DNA of 64,000 nt from JABGQS01 sp963666505. GTDB lineage: Bacteria; Bacillota; Clostridia; Christensenellales; SZUA-584. The translations under genes and the position numbers were made by a program. The notes under the pieces were generated by a model. That model searched no databases. It was not told the DNA's origin and was given only the letters and a program-made list of their open reading frames with translations. The stretch lies in NCBI GenBank assembly GCA_963666505.2, contig CAXXXL010000003.1, positions 682,001 through 746,000 on the forward strand. The letters run 5' to 3'. Of this stretch, positions 45,442 through 53,771 are shown piece by piece. Positions within the stretch are counted from its first letter, which is position 1. The number at the start of each line of letters is the position of its first letter.

Positions 45442-45463
45442 ATAAGGAGAATAGGAGTAAATT

Positions 45464-46510
45464 ATGAAAAGAATGAAATTAGTGATAATTTTAATAGCTG
45501 TAGTATTTGTATTTATTTCAGGCTGCGGGAATAAAGAAAAAGTTCAACCGTATTACTCTGAGCCAATTGCTCAATTAGTCCACGATGTTCAAGAAAACGG
45601 GGATAAAATATACTATATAAATCCACTTGACGATAAGCTGTATTTATTTGATAAAGAAAAGAAAACTAGCAGTATTGTGCTTGACCAGAGGATATGGAAA
45701 TTTTATGCAGATAAAGATTATTTGATTTATGTTGGTGAAGAAGAAAGTTTAAGAAAATTTGATTTGTATAATAAGACTGATAAAATAATGGCAGAGCACG
45801 TAGATGGATATAATATTACCTTATATGACGACCGGATTGTCACAAGAATACAAGGTGCGATAAAGATAACGGATTTTAATGGGCAAGTTATATATACTTC
45901 GGATGAAGGTTATGTTCATAGCTATGTTCCATACCAAGATAAAATCTGTTATACAGTAGAAAGAGACCGCTTCTTTAATCCCAATTCAATAATGCTGATT
46001 GACCTGAACGGCAATTTTAAGGAAAAGGTTGAAGACCGGTTCGCTTACAGGTTATGGGCAAGTGGGGACGGTTTATATTATTTAGACGAGGTATATCAAA
46101 TTGTGAAATTAAATCCGGAAATAGAAGAAAAAGCGGAAAGAATGGAAATGGTAGATTTGTTCAGTTGGGGCATAGGGGACGATTTTATAGTTAGCACCAG
46201 TAAATCGGACGGATTATATGTCTGCGACATAAACGGTGAGAATAAAAGAACAATTGAGGAAGAGAGGTATAAAATATTGGATGCTGAGAACAACATTTTT
46301 ATTTATTATGATGCGGATAATAAAGATATTATTATTTATAATGTTGATACAAATATCAAGAGTACAATCGAAATAGAGGACGATAGTACTAAATGTATTA
46401 TAAGCGATAGTGTGATTTATGTTGTTTTTGGGCATTCAACTGATGATGGAGACATTGAAACGAGTGGTGGTTTATACAATTATAATGGTGAATTAGTATA
46501 TGGATTTTAA
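45464..46510 (+). CDS. Beta-propeller lipoprotein, DUF5050-like; candidate immunity protein of cassette 1
   Basis: A 348-residue lipoprotein with signal peptide and lipobox (VFVFISGCGN). The rest is repeated short strands of propeller type (DKIYYINPLDDKLYLFDKEK; DGLYYLDEVYQIVKLN), like DUF5050 proteins. It starts 22 bp after cassette 1 behind AGGAG. The position immediately behind an effector-like gene fits an immunity role at the outer face of the membrane, but that is inference. Confidence 0.7.
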   Translation: MKRMKLVIILIAVVFVFISGCGNKEKVQPYYSEPIAQLVHDVQENGDKIYYINPLDDKLYLFDKEKKTSSIVLDQRIWKFYADKDYLIYVGEEESLRKFDLYNKTDKIMAEHVDGYNITLYDDRIVTRIQGAIKITDFNGQVIYTSDEGYVHSYVPYQDKICYTVERDRFFNPNSIMLIDLNGNFKEKVEDRFAYRLWASGDGLYYLDEVYQIVKLNPEIEEKAERMEMVDLFSWGIGDDFIVSTSKSDGLYVCDINGENKRTIEEERYKILDAENNIFIYYDADNKDIIIYNVDTNIKSTIEIEDDSTKCIISDSVIYVVFGHSTDDGDIETSGGLYNYNGELVYGF

Positions 46511-46611
46511 CAGTTGGCTATTTTAAGCTTTTACAGGAGCTTTACGGTATTTGTAAGTGTTGCCTAGGTGAACATCTTCCGTTGTGGCATTGGGCGGATT
46601 TTTGTAAAGTA

Positions 46612-48011
46612 TTATATATAAAAAGTATGCGTATCAGGACAAGATTGATGAGCTTGTAACGAAGCGTGACGCTTACAACATGGGGATGATGGGTCAGCTG
46701 GATGGCCAGAAAGCGCAGACGGCGGAAGAGCAGGCGGAGCAGACAGCAACGTCGAGCAGAGGCAGAAGGAGCGCTGGTCTTGATGCGAAAGATGAAGCTG
46801 CATATACCAGAGGGGCAAAGCCGGGGATGGATGAAGGAGAAGAGCCTCAGTCAGTGTTCCCGTCACAGAACAAGCCGAGCAAAGAAGATGAGTTGAAGAC
46901 AGCGTTGGAAGACAAGTATAACCAGATACTCGGAATGACGGACGAGCAGAAGAGCGCTTTTGTATCAACAGATGAATATGAGAAATATCAAGATGATTGG
47001 GAGGCGCTGGAGAAGCTGCTTGGAACAGCAGCTTATGAGCAGTATAGGAAAGAGTTGTTTGGCGGAGGAAAGGGAAGCGGAGCAACAATTGCCGATAATA
47101 GTTATTATGATGGTATGATAGATGCGTATGGTAACTGGAGCGCAGAGGTCGGAGCTAAGGAGAATAAAGAACTGCTTGATATAGGCATAATTTCTACAAT
47201 ACCGGAACTTGTGACTGAAGATATTAATGAAATAATTAACCAACTGTCAACAAATAATAATCTATATGTTACAAAAGAACAATACGAGACAATTAAAGAA
47301 ATAATTAATCAAAATCTAAGTGAAAGGTATGATACAGACTTTCCAACACAATCATCTACAAGAGAGAACATTTTATTGTTAAATTTAGAGATGAGCCGTG
47401 AATGGTCAATGGAACAAGAACGGAAAGATATATGTAATGATTTGGAAGAGTTAACAGGGTTAATTAGCAATAAGGATTTAAATTACATTATTAGAAATAT
47501 TACAGAGAATAGTGATTCTATTTCTAAAAGCTTTATTGTTGTTGACTATACTATGCAAAATCAATTTGATGACGAAGCTGAAATGAGTATTGAAGAGGCG
47601 GAAGAGTTTTATAAAGCATATACCAGGTATTTAGAAACAGCAATGGATATAACATCATTGGGAACATCGGCGGTTATTAAAAAACTTGGGGAACTCTTTA
47701 CTCGTTCATTTCCAAAATTAATAGATGAAGTTTTTGATATAAAAGCCCCGATAATTAAAGAGGGGAATTATATGATATATACAACTTGTTATACTGAGCA
47801 TTATGGGAACTTTAATGCATGTACAAAAGAACATGACATAATGGTGCTTGTAGAAGTAAACGAGGATGGTACTAAGAAAGAACAAGGGTACGTTTACACA
47901 TTCGATTATACAGTTGATACTCCATATAAAGTTCAATCTAGAGAAGCTCCTCAAGAAGTTGTAGTACCAATAAAATATCCATATTTTTATACTGAAAGGA
48001 TGGGGAATTGA
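46612..48011 (+). CDS. Orphan effector cassette 2 (5' truncated)
   Basis: The frame is open from about 46605. The first ATG is 46680, without a ribosome site, so it is probably silent unless joined to an upstream gene. It opens inside the junction module (KRDAYNMGMMGQLDGQKAQT; RRSAGLDAKDEAAYTRG) and then continues into a different C-terminal region of ~350 residues. A stretch at about residue 200 (LYVTKEQYETIKEIINQNLS, then REWS) matches cassette 1 (YVYITEEQYEAIKDIIEQSL, then REWS), so the two share one more subdomain before diverging. Function not recognised. Confidence 0.65.
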
Positions 48012-48015
48012 AAAA

Positions 48016-48264
48016 ATGATTTTAGGAGTGTATATTTCTGGTTTGATTGTAAGCATTGTTGGCATTGCAATGAGAGCCAAGGCTGCATACTTAGCTGGTT
48101 TACTTTGGATGATGGATATTATACTTTGGGTTTTAGGGAAAACAACTACTTATGAATCTATTGCTCAAGTAATAATTTCAGTCATTTCGATTGTTTTAAC
48201 TCTGTTTTGGATAATAAGAGTTAACAAGATTATGGGCGGAGGTTCAGTAAAATGGCGTGGATAA
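48016..48264 (+). CDS. Small membrane protein after cassette 2, candidate immunity
   Basis: An 82-residue protein with three hydrophobic helices (ILGVYISGLIVSIVGIAM; LAGLLWMMDIILWVLG; AQVIISVISIVLTLFWI). It starts five bases after the cassette 2 stop. AT-rich like the cassette. No family recognised. Its position suggests membrane-located protection against cassette 2; not demonstrated. Confidence 0.6.
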   Translation: MILGVYISGLIVSIVGIAMRAKAAYLAGLLWMMDIILWVLGKTTTYESIAQVIISVISIVLTLFWIIRVNKIMGGGSVKWRG

Positions 48265-48560
48265 TTGCAATTACATTAGTCTGCTTATATATAGGATGTT
48301 TAGTGTATATCCTTTTGCTGAAGAAGAAGGATAAAATTACTCTTTCATTGTCCCTTTTATATATTGTTTTATATATTGCGGGTACAATATTAGCAAGGGT
48401 GGCAATGGAAAGAGCGGTGTTTTATTCAATCGAGACTGCGATATTAATTCAAATAAAATCTATACAAGAAATATTAGGTATTGTTAACGCATTTATATTA
48501 CTAGCAATAACTACTTACTATATTTTCAAAGTAATCATACATAAACGCAAATCTGATTAG
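48252..48560 (+). CDS. Second small membrane protein after cassette 2
   Basis: A 102-residue protein with three hydrophobic helices (IIAITLVCLYIGCLVYILLL; LSLSLLYIVLYIAGTIL; GIVNAFILLAITTYYIF) that overlaps the preceding gene by 13 bp, behind GGGCGGAGG. The two look co-translated. No family recognised. Confidence 0.6.
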   Translation: MAWIIAITLVCLYIGCLVYILLLKKKDKITLSLSLLYIVLYIAGTILARVAMERAVFYSIETAILIQIKSIQEILGIVNAFILLAITTYYIFKVIIHKRKSD

Positions 48561-48575
48561 AAATTAAATTAACGA

Positions 48576-48616
48576 TGAGGAATGCTGAGATTCGGTTTGC
48601 TTCTAAACATTCCTCA
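48576..48616 (+). terminator. Weak hairpin after cassette 2 genes
   Basis: TGAGGAATG (48576-48584) pairs with CATTCCTCA (48608-48616) across a long loop, followed by a T-rich tail. The remaining bases to 48712 show no gene. Confidence 0.4.
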
Positions 48617-48712
48617 TACCATTTCTTAAATATTGATGGTAAATTAAAGTTTTTCATAAAGTATAAGTTATTAAGAATAAAATAATAATTATCAGAATTG
48701 CTGTGCTGCTAA

Positions 48713-49894
48713 ATGTTAAAGCTAAATTGTGCTAGAAATGAAATGTGGCAGCAGAACCAGGATGCCATCGTAAACGGACTCGGCAACGGAACGCTGGAAC
48801 AGGGAAGCGACGAATGGTATGCGTTGTTTAAGAAAGGCGACGACCTTCTGGCAATGAAGGATGCGTACAACCGTGGCATGATGGGACAGCTGGATGGTGA
48901 AAAGGCGCAGACGGCGGAAGAGCAGGCGGAAGCTGCAACGACAGGCGGTGGGACTAAGCCGGGGATGGATGACGGGGAAGAGGAAAACCAAACACCAGAC
49001 GAACAAGAAGAAGACTCGAATCCCATAAGTGATTTTCTTGGCAATTTCCCTGAGAATATTCTAGGCACAATAAGCGATGCAGGCAAATGGGTTTTTGATG
49101 CGGTAACAGGCGGCGTTAAATGGGTACAAGATAATGCGGAAGCGATTAAAGATGTGTATCAGCAGGCTGAGGAAGAGGGGGAAAGAATACTTGAAACGCC
49201 GTTAGGGGAATTAACCTTAGAAGAGCTTGAAAAGAGAAAGGAGCTTGAGATTGAACAAACAGAAGAGGAACTGGAGAAGCTTATGGAGGACGAGCTGTCA
49301 GAATACAATGAAAATTCAGAGAATTATTTAGTGGGGTTCACTAAAGATGCTCTGAATAACAAGTATAATCGTATATTGGATAATGCAGTTAAGGAGATTG
49401 AAGAAAGGTTTGCAAAGTATGAGGATGAGATTGAGGAAAAGGCACCAGAGAATGGTGATGTGATTACTGATACAAGCGGGATAAAGCTCACATATAACGT
49501 TTTACCATTAACTAACAGAGAAAATGAAGATGCAACGCTACATGGTGAGGTCTCTAGTAGTAAAGTGATAGAAACAAGGGAAGAAGCAAATGAAATATTT
49601 TCAAGTATAATTAATGGTAGATATGACGGATTTAACGGCTTGGGGTTTATTGAAAAAGTTACTGATTTAACACCTTTAGACTTCATAAATTTAGAAGAGA
49701 TACCAAAAAGGACAAGGGGGTATGATGCGTTTGGCAGACCAGTTTATATTGAGGTTGGATATGAAATAATGACATTTGATAGAACTTTTTCAATTGACGA
49801 TCAGATGTTATGCGAAATTGAATATTTTATATATGATAACGAAGGTAAAGAAGTTTTGCATGATTGTTATATTGAGATATTAAAAAACTTTTAA
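48713..49894 (+). CDS. Orphan effector cassette 3 (5' truncated)
   Basis: A 393-residue frame whose first ATG has no ribosome site. The segment 48741-48905 is almost base-for-base equal to 44271-44435 of cassette 1 (about three differences), encoding QQNQDAIVNGLGNGTLEQGS and AYNRGMMGQLDGEKA. The rest is a new C-terminal region: a helical part (TISDAGKWVFDAVTGGVKWV; LEELEKRKELEIEQTEEELE) and a beta-rich end (RTRGYDAFGRPVYIEVGYEI). No catalytic motif recognised. This is a stored cassette by arrangement. Confidence 0.65.
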   Translation: MLKLNCARNEMWQQNQDAIVNGLGNGTLEQGSDEWYALFKKGDDLLAMKDAYNRGMMGQLDGEKAQTAEEQAEAATTGGGTKPGMDDGEEENQTPDEQEEDSNPISDFLGNFPENILGTISDAGKWVFDAVTGGVKWVQDNAEAIKDVYQQAEEEGERILETPLGELTLEELEKRKELEIEQTEEELEKLMEDELSEYNENSENYLVGFTKDALNNKYNRILDNAVKEIEERFAKYEDEIEEKAPENGDVITDTSGIKLTYNVLPLTNRENEDATLHGEVSSSKVIETREEANEIFSSIINGRYDGFNGLGFIEKVTDLTPLDFINLEEIPKRTRGYDAFGRPVYIEVGYEIMTFDRTFSIDDQMLCEIEYFIYDNEGKEVLHDCYIEILKNF

Positions 49895-49904
49895 GGAGAA
49901 ATAA

Positions 49905-50129
49905 ATGATAGCGATATATATAATAGGATTTATCTCAGCTGTTGTTTTGTTAAGTGAAAAAAAGTTATACGGGATTATATTGGGCTTATACTGGATAACG
50001 GTTGCGATAATTGACAATCTTGTTTTTTTTGGACCGTTGAATTCTATTATAGTTGATATATCTATTATATTGTTATGTTTAACTATGTTATCAATAGGAA
50101 TAAACAATAAAAGGAGACAGAAACAATGA
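49905..50129 (+). CDS. Small membrane protein after cassette 3
   Basis: A 74-residue protein with three predicted helices (IAIYIIGFISAVVLL; LYGIILGLYWITVAII; IIVDISIILLCLTMLS) behind AAGGAG, starting ten bases after cassette 3. It overlaps the next start by four bases. A candidate immunity component by position only. Confidence 0.6.
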   Translation: MIAIYIIGFISAVVLLSEKKLYGIILGLYWITVAIIDNLVFFGPLNSIIVDISIILLCLTMLSIGINNKRRQKQ

Positions 50130-50293
50130 TTAATAGAATTATAATGATATTAATAATAGTAATTTTTATAGTGATTATAGCAGTATCTACGGAAAAAAAA
50201 TCATTTATATTTATATCTACGGTGACCATACTGACATTAAGAATTGTTCATATAATCCTTTTTGGAGTGATGATCAACCATCTAGCAAAATAA
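50126..50293 (+). CDS. Very small membrane protein (55 residues)
   Basis: Starts in an ATGA overlap with the preceding gene, with AAAAGGAGA upstream. Almost wholly hydrophobic, with two helices (IIMILIIVIFIVIIAV and TVTILTLRIVHIILFGV). No family recognised. The overlap and ribosome site argue that it is a real gene. Confidence 0.5.
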   Translation: MINRIIMILIIVIFIVIIAVSTEKKSFIFISTVTILTLRIVHIILFGVMINHLAK

Positions 50294-50321
50294 AGATTTG
50301 TTTGAAAGTATTATAAATATA

Positions 50322-50423
50322 ATGGATATTTCAAGATATGTAATATATGCATTGTTAATAATATTGTCAGTGTTTTTGATATATAAAACACTATCTGATA
50401 AAGTTAAAAAGACTATTTCTTAG
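50322..50423 (+). CDS. Possible 33-residue membrane peptide
   Basis: A short frame starting MDISRYVIYALLIILS with one hydrophobic helix and a basic tail. It has no clear ribosome site and may be the remnant of a gene. It is listed because it continues the string of small membrane proteins. Confidence 0.3.
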   Translation: MDISRYVIYALLIILSVFLIYKTLSDKVKKTIS

Positions 50424-50559
50424 GAGGGTGTAATAAATATAATTCGGAAATACTAAATAGTTATTATGAAATAGTATGCGTCTGTTTTTTCCGAACGATA
50501 TTGCAGTTAAAGAGATTGAAAGATTCAAATTTGTTATTTGCAGTAACAATTTCAGCATA

Positions 50560-50835
50560 GGTGATGAAAAAGCGCAGAAGGTCTTGATGCGAAGGACATG
50601 AAGCTGCGTAGAAGAAATGTGAGGAACTAAGCCGGGGATTGGATGACGGAAGATAATAAAACCAGATACCATATTGTTGCAAGAAGATTAGACTCTTATC
50701 TCATAGAGATAATATGGTATATTGGGGGATTTCCCTGAGAATTTTCCACTTTGGCTTGCAATTTGTTCTGATGCAGGCAAATGGGATTATTGCTACAATA
50801 TATTAGGCGTAATTAAAAAAAAGCGTGAAGAATAA
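50560..50835 (+). pseudogene. Degenerate effector cassette 4
   Basis: Fragments of the junction module remain, out of frame: GGTGATGAAAAAGCGCAGA, GGTCTTGATGCGAAGGA and AAGCCGGGGATTGGATGA. Then a decayed cassette-3-like region reads GDFPENF...SDAGKWDY in broken frames. Frameshifts and stops exclude expression as one protein. Confidence 0.65.
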
Positions 50836-50889
50836 TCGGCAGGGGCAAGCTGCTTAAGCCCTTTTCTCTTATGATACGTGACCAATGAG

Positions 50890-50978
50890 ATGAAAAAAAT
50901 GAGCGCTCGTGAGCGTTTTTATGTGTTAAAGTAGTATCATCAAAGGTTTGCCCCATGTGGGCAGGCCTTATTTTTATG
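50890..50978 (+). repeat. Direct repeat copy 2 at the right edge of the cassette locus
   Basis: Matches 43246-43333 in the same orientation, 7644 bp away. The second hairpin is GCCC-N5-GGGC here, so its sequence differs from copy 1 while pairing is kept. Confidence 0.9.
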
Positions 50979-51063
50979 CCGGCGTCCCCAAAACCCTGTG
51001 CATGGATGTGAGAGGTTGAGCGGGGGCGCTGAAAAAGAAATTATAAGGAGGAAAGGTGAAAAA

Positions 51064-51297
51064 ATGGAAGTAGTTATAGGAACTGTGGCCGGTGTGCTGG
51101 CTGCAATGGTGTGCACCGCTTTTTATACCAAGGGAGTAAGAGACGGTGCAAGAGTGCGCACAGTGAAAAGAAAGCGAGCGCCAAAGGAGGAAGAACCGGC
51201 AGCTCAGGCAGAGCTGGCAAGAAAATTTGATGCGATACTCGACTATGACCCGTACGGCACGGAAAGCAGGGAAAGGGCACAGGGTGAAAGCGCATGA
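51064..51297 (+). CDS. Small membrane-anchored protein before the portal gene
   Basis: A 77-residue protein: an N-terminal helix (VVIGTVAGVLAAMVCTAFY) followed by a basic then acidic soluble tail (RTVKRKRAPKEEEPAAQAEL). AAGGAGG lies upstream and the stop overlaps the portal start by four bases, so it belongs to the phage late operon. Function unknown. Confidence 0.7.
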   Translation: MEVVIGTVAGVLAAMVCTAFYTKGVRDGARVRTVKRKRAPKEEEPAAQAELARKFDAILDYDPYGTESRERAQGESA

Positions 51298-53252
51298 ACA
51301 AAACAAAGGCATGGGAACAATATGAGCTTGGAGTAGACTACAAAACCCGGATCGGCCTGTATAACACAGTCGACTTGAACGAGAGGTTCTATGCGGGTGA
51401 CCAGTGGGTGGGCATACCGCACGAAGGGCTGCCGACGCCGGTGGTCAATTTCATAAAATATGCGTCTGCGTGGAAGATCGCTGCTGTAACGGACAGGCGG
51501 CTGGAGCTTAATTTCTTTGCGGAGGGCGAAGATGACGGGCAGGACATCGGCACTTATGCAGAGCAGATTTCTGCGTATTGCGATCAGCTGTGGGAGCGAA
51601 TGAAGATGGACTACCTTACAAAAGAGGGGCTTAAGCAGGCTGCCATCACCGGAGACTACATACAGTATTTCTACTGGGACGGAGAGCTTGACACCGGGCA
51701 GGCGCTAAGTGGAGACATAAACACACTGCTCGTTGACAATGTGAACTATTACCCGGGCAACCCGAACGAGCCGGATGTGCAGAAGCAGCCGTATATAATA
51801 CTCGTGTTCCGGGAGCTTTTGAGCCGTGTAAAAGAGGAAGCGAAAGCGAACGGTATTAAGAAGCTTGACGAGATAGTCGCAGACGAGGACTGGGACTACA
51901 CTTCCGGCGACAGGGGCAAGGTTGAGCTGGAGGACGAGGGCAAGTGCAACGTGCTCCTTAAGATGTATAAGAAGAAGGGAAAAGTATACTGCGAGAAATC
52001 CGTTAAGAACATTGTGATACAAAAGGAGAAGGACACTAAGTTAAAGAGATACCCCGTTGCCATGATGAACTGGGAGACACGCAAGAATTCGTGCCATGGT
52101 ATGGCGGAAGTAACAGGCCTGATACCCAACCAGGTGTTCGTAAACAAGATACTAGCGCTTTCACAGCTCAACCAGGTTCAGACCAGTTTTCCGAAGGTGC
52201 TGTATGACAAAACGCGCATCAAGCAGTGGAGCAACAAGGTTGCCGGAGCTATACCCGTTAACGGAGATATAGACAACGCCGCAAGGTATATAGCACCGCC
52301 CAACATGAGCTATGACGCATGGAAGGGGCTTGACACTACAATCAACCAGACCATGAGGATGATGGGCGCAAACGACGTTACACTGGGTAACATCAGCAAC
52401 CCGGACAATACATCGGCTTTCATTGCGACCAGAGATGCGGCGATGGTGCCGCTGCAGTCACAGCAGGAGAGGTTCTATTCGTTTATAGAGGACATCGGCA
52501 TGATATGGCTAGACTTCATACAGAACTTCTATAAGTCGGGAAGGAAAATACCGGTGGTAAAGGACGGCAAGCGCACTTTCGTGCCCATAATCGACGAAGA
52601 GATAAACAAGTATACCATGAGGCTGAAGGTAGACGTTGGGCCGTCCAGCATGTGGAGCGAGATCCAAGCTATTCAGACTCTTGACAACCTGCTGGCACGG
52701 GGACAGATAACGTTCAAGCAGTATCTTGAACGTATTCCTTCGGGGCACATACCGAAGAAGGAAGAGCTTCTTTCAGACACAGAACAGCAGGGCGGCGGAG
52801 CAGTGCCGGCAGGAGGAATGCCTGCGGGGCTTGGCGGAATGATGCCGCAGCTTGCAGGGCTTGCAGGAGGCGCCGGAGCACCTGCAATGGAAGGTGCGGG
52901 AACACCGAAGATAGCGGCGACGCCTCAGAAAGAACCACATGGTCAGGAGGAGCTGATACCCGGACTGGAAGAGATGCTCTCCGGTGAAAAGCCGCTGGAA
53001 CAGGTGGTGAACCTGCCTGACGAGCTTAAGGAATTAAGTGACGCCAAGCCGGAGCCGGACACTTCACAACTTAAGAAAAAAATTGAGGAGCTTGCCGCTG
53101 CAGGAGAGATAGACAAAGACACAGCTGACGCGCTGCTGGAGATAGTTGAAGCGCAGAGCGATGCCGAAGAGATCGTCTTGGCGGCAAAAACGGCGCAGGA
53201 GCAGGGCAAGATGAGCACAAAAGCTGTACTGGAGATTGAAAAAGCGGCGTAA
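51294..53252 (+). CDS. Phage portal protein
   Basis: A 652-residue portal: the dodecameric ring through which DNA enters the head. Evidence: conserved N-terminal NERFYAGDQWVG and TPVVNFIKY, MNWETRKNSCHGMAEVTGLI, and NISNPDNTSAFIATRDAA near the wing-stem region, as in P22-type portals. The C-terminal ~150 residues are Gly/Ala-rich and acidic, with a helical tail. Placement upstream of scaffold and coat agrees. Start ATG overlaps the preceding gene. Confidence 0.88.
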   Translation: MNKTKAWEQYELGVDYKTRIGLYNTVDLNERFYAGDQWVGIPHEGLPTPVVNFIKYASAWKIAAVTDRRLELNFFAEGEDDGQDIGTYAEQISAYCDQLWERMKMDYLTKEGLKQAAITGDYIQYFYWDGELDTGQALSGDINTLLVDNVNYYPGNPNEPDVQKQPYIILVFRELLSRVKEEAKANGIKKLDEIVADEDWDYTSGDRGKVELEDEGKCNVLLKMYKKKGKVYCEKSVKNIVIQKEKDTKLKRYPVAMMNWETRKNSCHGMAEVTGLIPNQVFVNKILALSQLNQVQTSFPKVLYDKTRIKQWSNKVAGAIPVNGDIDNAARYIAPPNMSYDAWKGLDTTINQTMRMMGANDVTLGNISNPDNTSAFIATRDAAMVPLQSQQERFYSFIEDIGMIWLDFIQNFYKSGRKIPVVKDGKRTFVPIIDEEINKYTMRLKVDVGPSSMWSEIQAIQTLDNLLARGQITFKQYLERIPSGHIPKKEELLSDTEQQGGGAVPAGGMPAGLGGMMPQLAGLAGGAGAPAMEGAGTPKIAATPQKEPHGQEELIPGLEEMLSGEKPLEQVVNLPDELKELSDAKPEPDTSQLKKKIEELAAAGEIDKDTADALLEIVEAQSDAEEIVLAAKTAQEQGKMSTKAVLEIEKAA

Positions 53253-53269
53253 AAGTTTATAACTATGAA

Positions 53270-53298
53270 TAGTATGAGGGTAAACTACCCTCATACTA
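53270..53298. terminator. Strong hairpin after the portal gene
   Basis: A perfect 13-bp stem, TAGTATGAGGGTA (53270-53282) with TACCCTCATACTA (53286-53298), and a three-base loop. No long T-run follows, so it may be an RNA-stability or processing element rather than a terminator. Confidence 0.6.
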
Positions 53299-53338
53299 TA
53301 ATAAACAGCCTTATTTTGTTAATATTTTAAAATTTCTA

Positions 53339-53366
53339 TTGATAATTATAACAAATATGTTATAAT
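53339..53366 (+). promoter_or_regulatory. Toxin-antitoxin promoter and operator
   Basis: TTGATA (53339-53344), a 16-base spacer and TATAAT (53361-53366). The spacer and -10 box form a perfect inverted repeat, ATTATAAC-AAATAT-GTTATAAT (53345-53366). This fits autoregulation by the downstream XRE antitoxin. Confidence 0.75.
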
Positions 53367-53390
53367 TCAATCGTAAAGGGTATTAATAAT

Positions 53391-53768
53391 ATGAGTGATT
53401 TTAAGAAGCTGGAGATATTATTTTATGAGACAGAGTCCGGTAATAGTGAGGTGGCGGATTTTTTAGAGTCTCTATATAGTAAACCTGAGAGCAAGGAAAA
53501 GAGGATAGTTAGAGGAAGATATAAAGTATGTAAAAACAAATTACTTGAAAGAGGATTGGTTCAAAGTATGCCACATATTGAACATTTAGATGGACCGATT
53601 TGGCAGATTAGACCTTTACCTTATAGGATATTAATGTATAGAAATGAAAGGAACCAAGTGGTGTATACAAGCTATTTTCGAAAAAGCTCTGGGAAAACAC
53701 CACCACATGAAATAAAAAAAGCAAAGGAAAGAATGAAAGATTGGGAAAAACGAAACCAGGAGGGATAA
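53391..53768 (+). CDS. higB: HigB/RelE-like toxin (phage Gp49 family)
   Basis: A 125-residue toxin-like protein with the Gp49/HigB pattern: EILFYETESGNSEVADFLES, MPHIEHLDGPIWQIRPLPYR, ILMYRNERNQVVYTSYFRKS, and a basic C-terminal helix (PPHEIKKAKERMKDW). Such toxins cut mRNA on the ribosome. It has its own promoter and operator, is AT-rich compared with the phage genes around it, and is followed three bases later by the antitoxin. Confidence 0.9.
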   Translation: MSDFKKLEILFYETESGNSEVADFLESLYSKPESKEKRIVRGRYKVCKNKLLERGLVQSMPHIEHLDGPIWQIRPLPYRILMYRNERNQVVYTSYFRKSSGKTPPHEIKKAKERMKDWEKRNQEG

Positions 53769-53771
53769 CAA

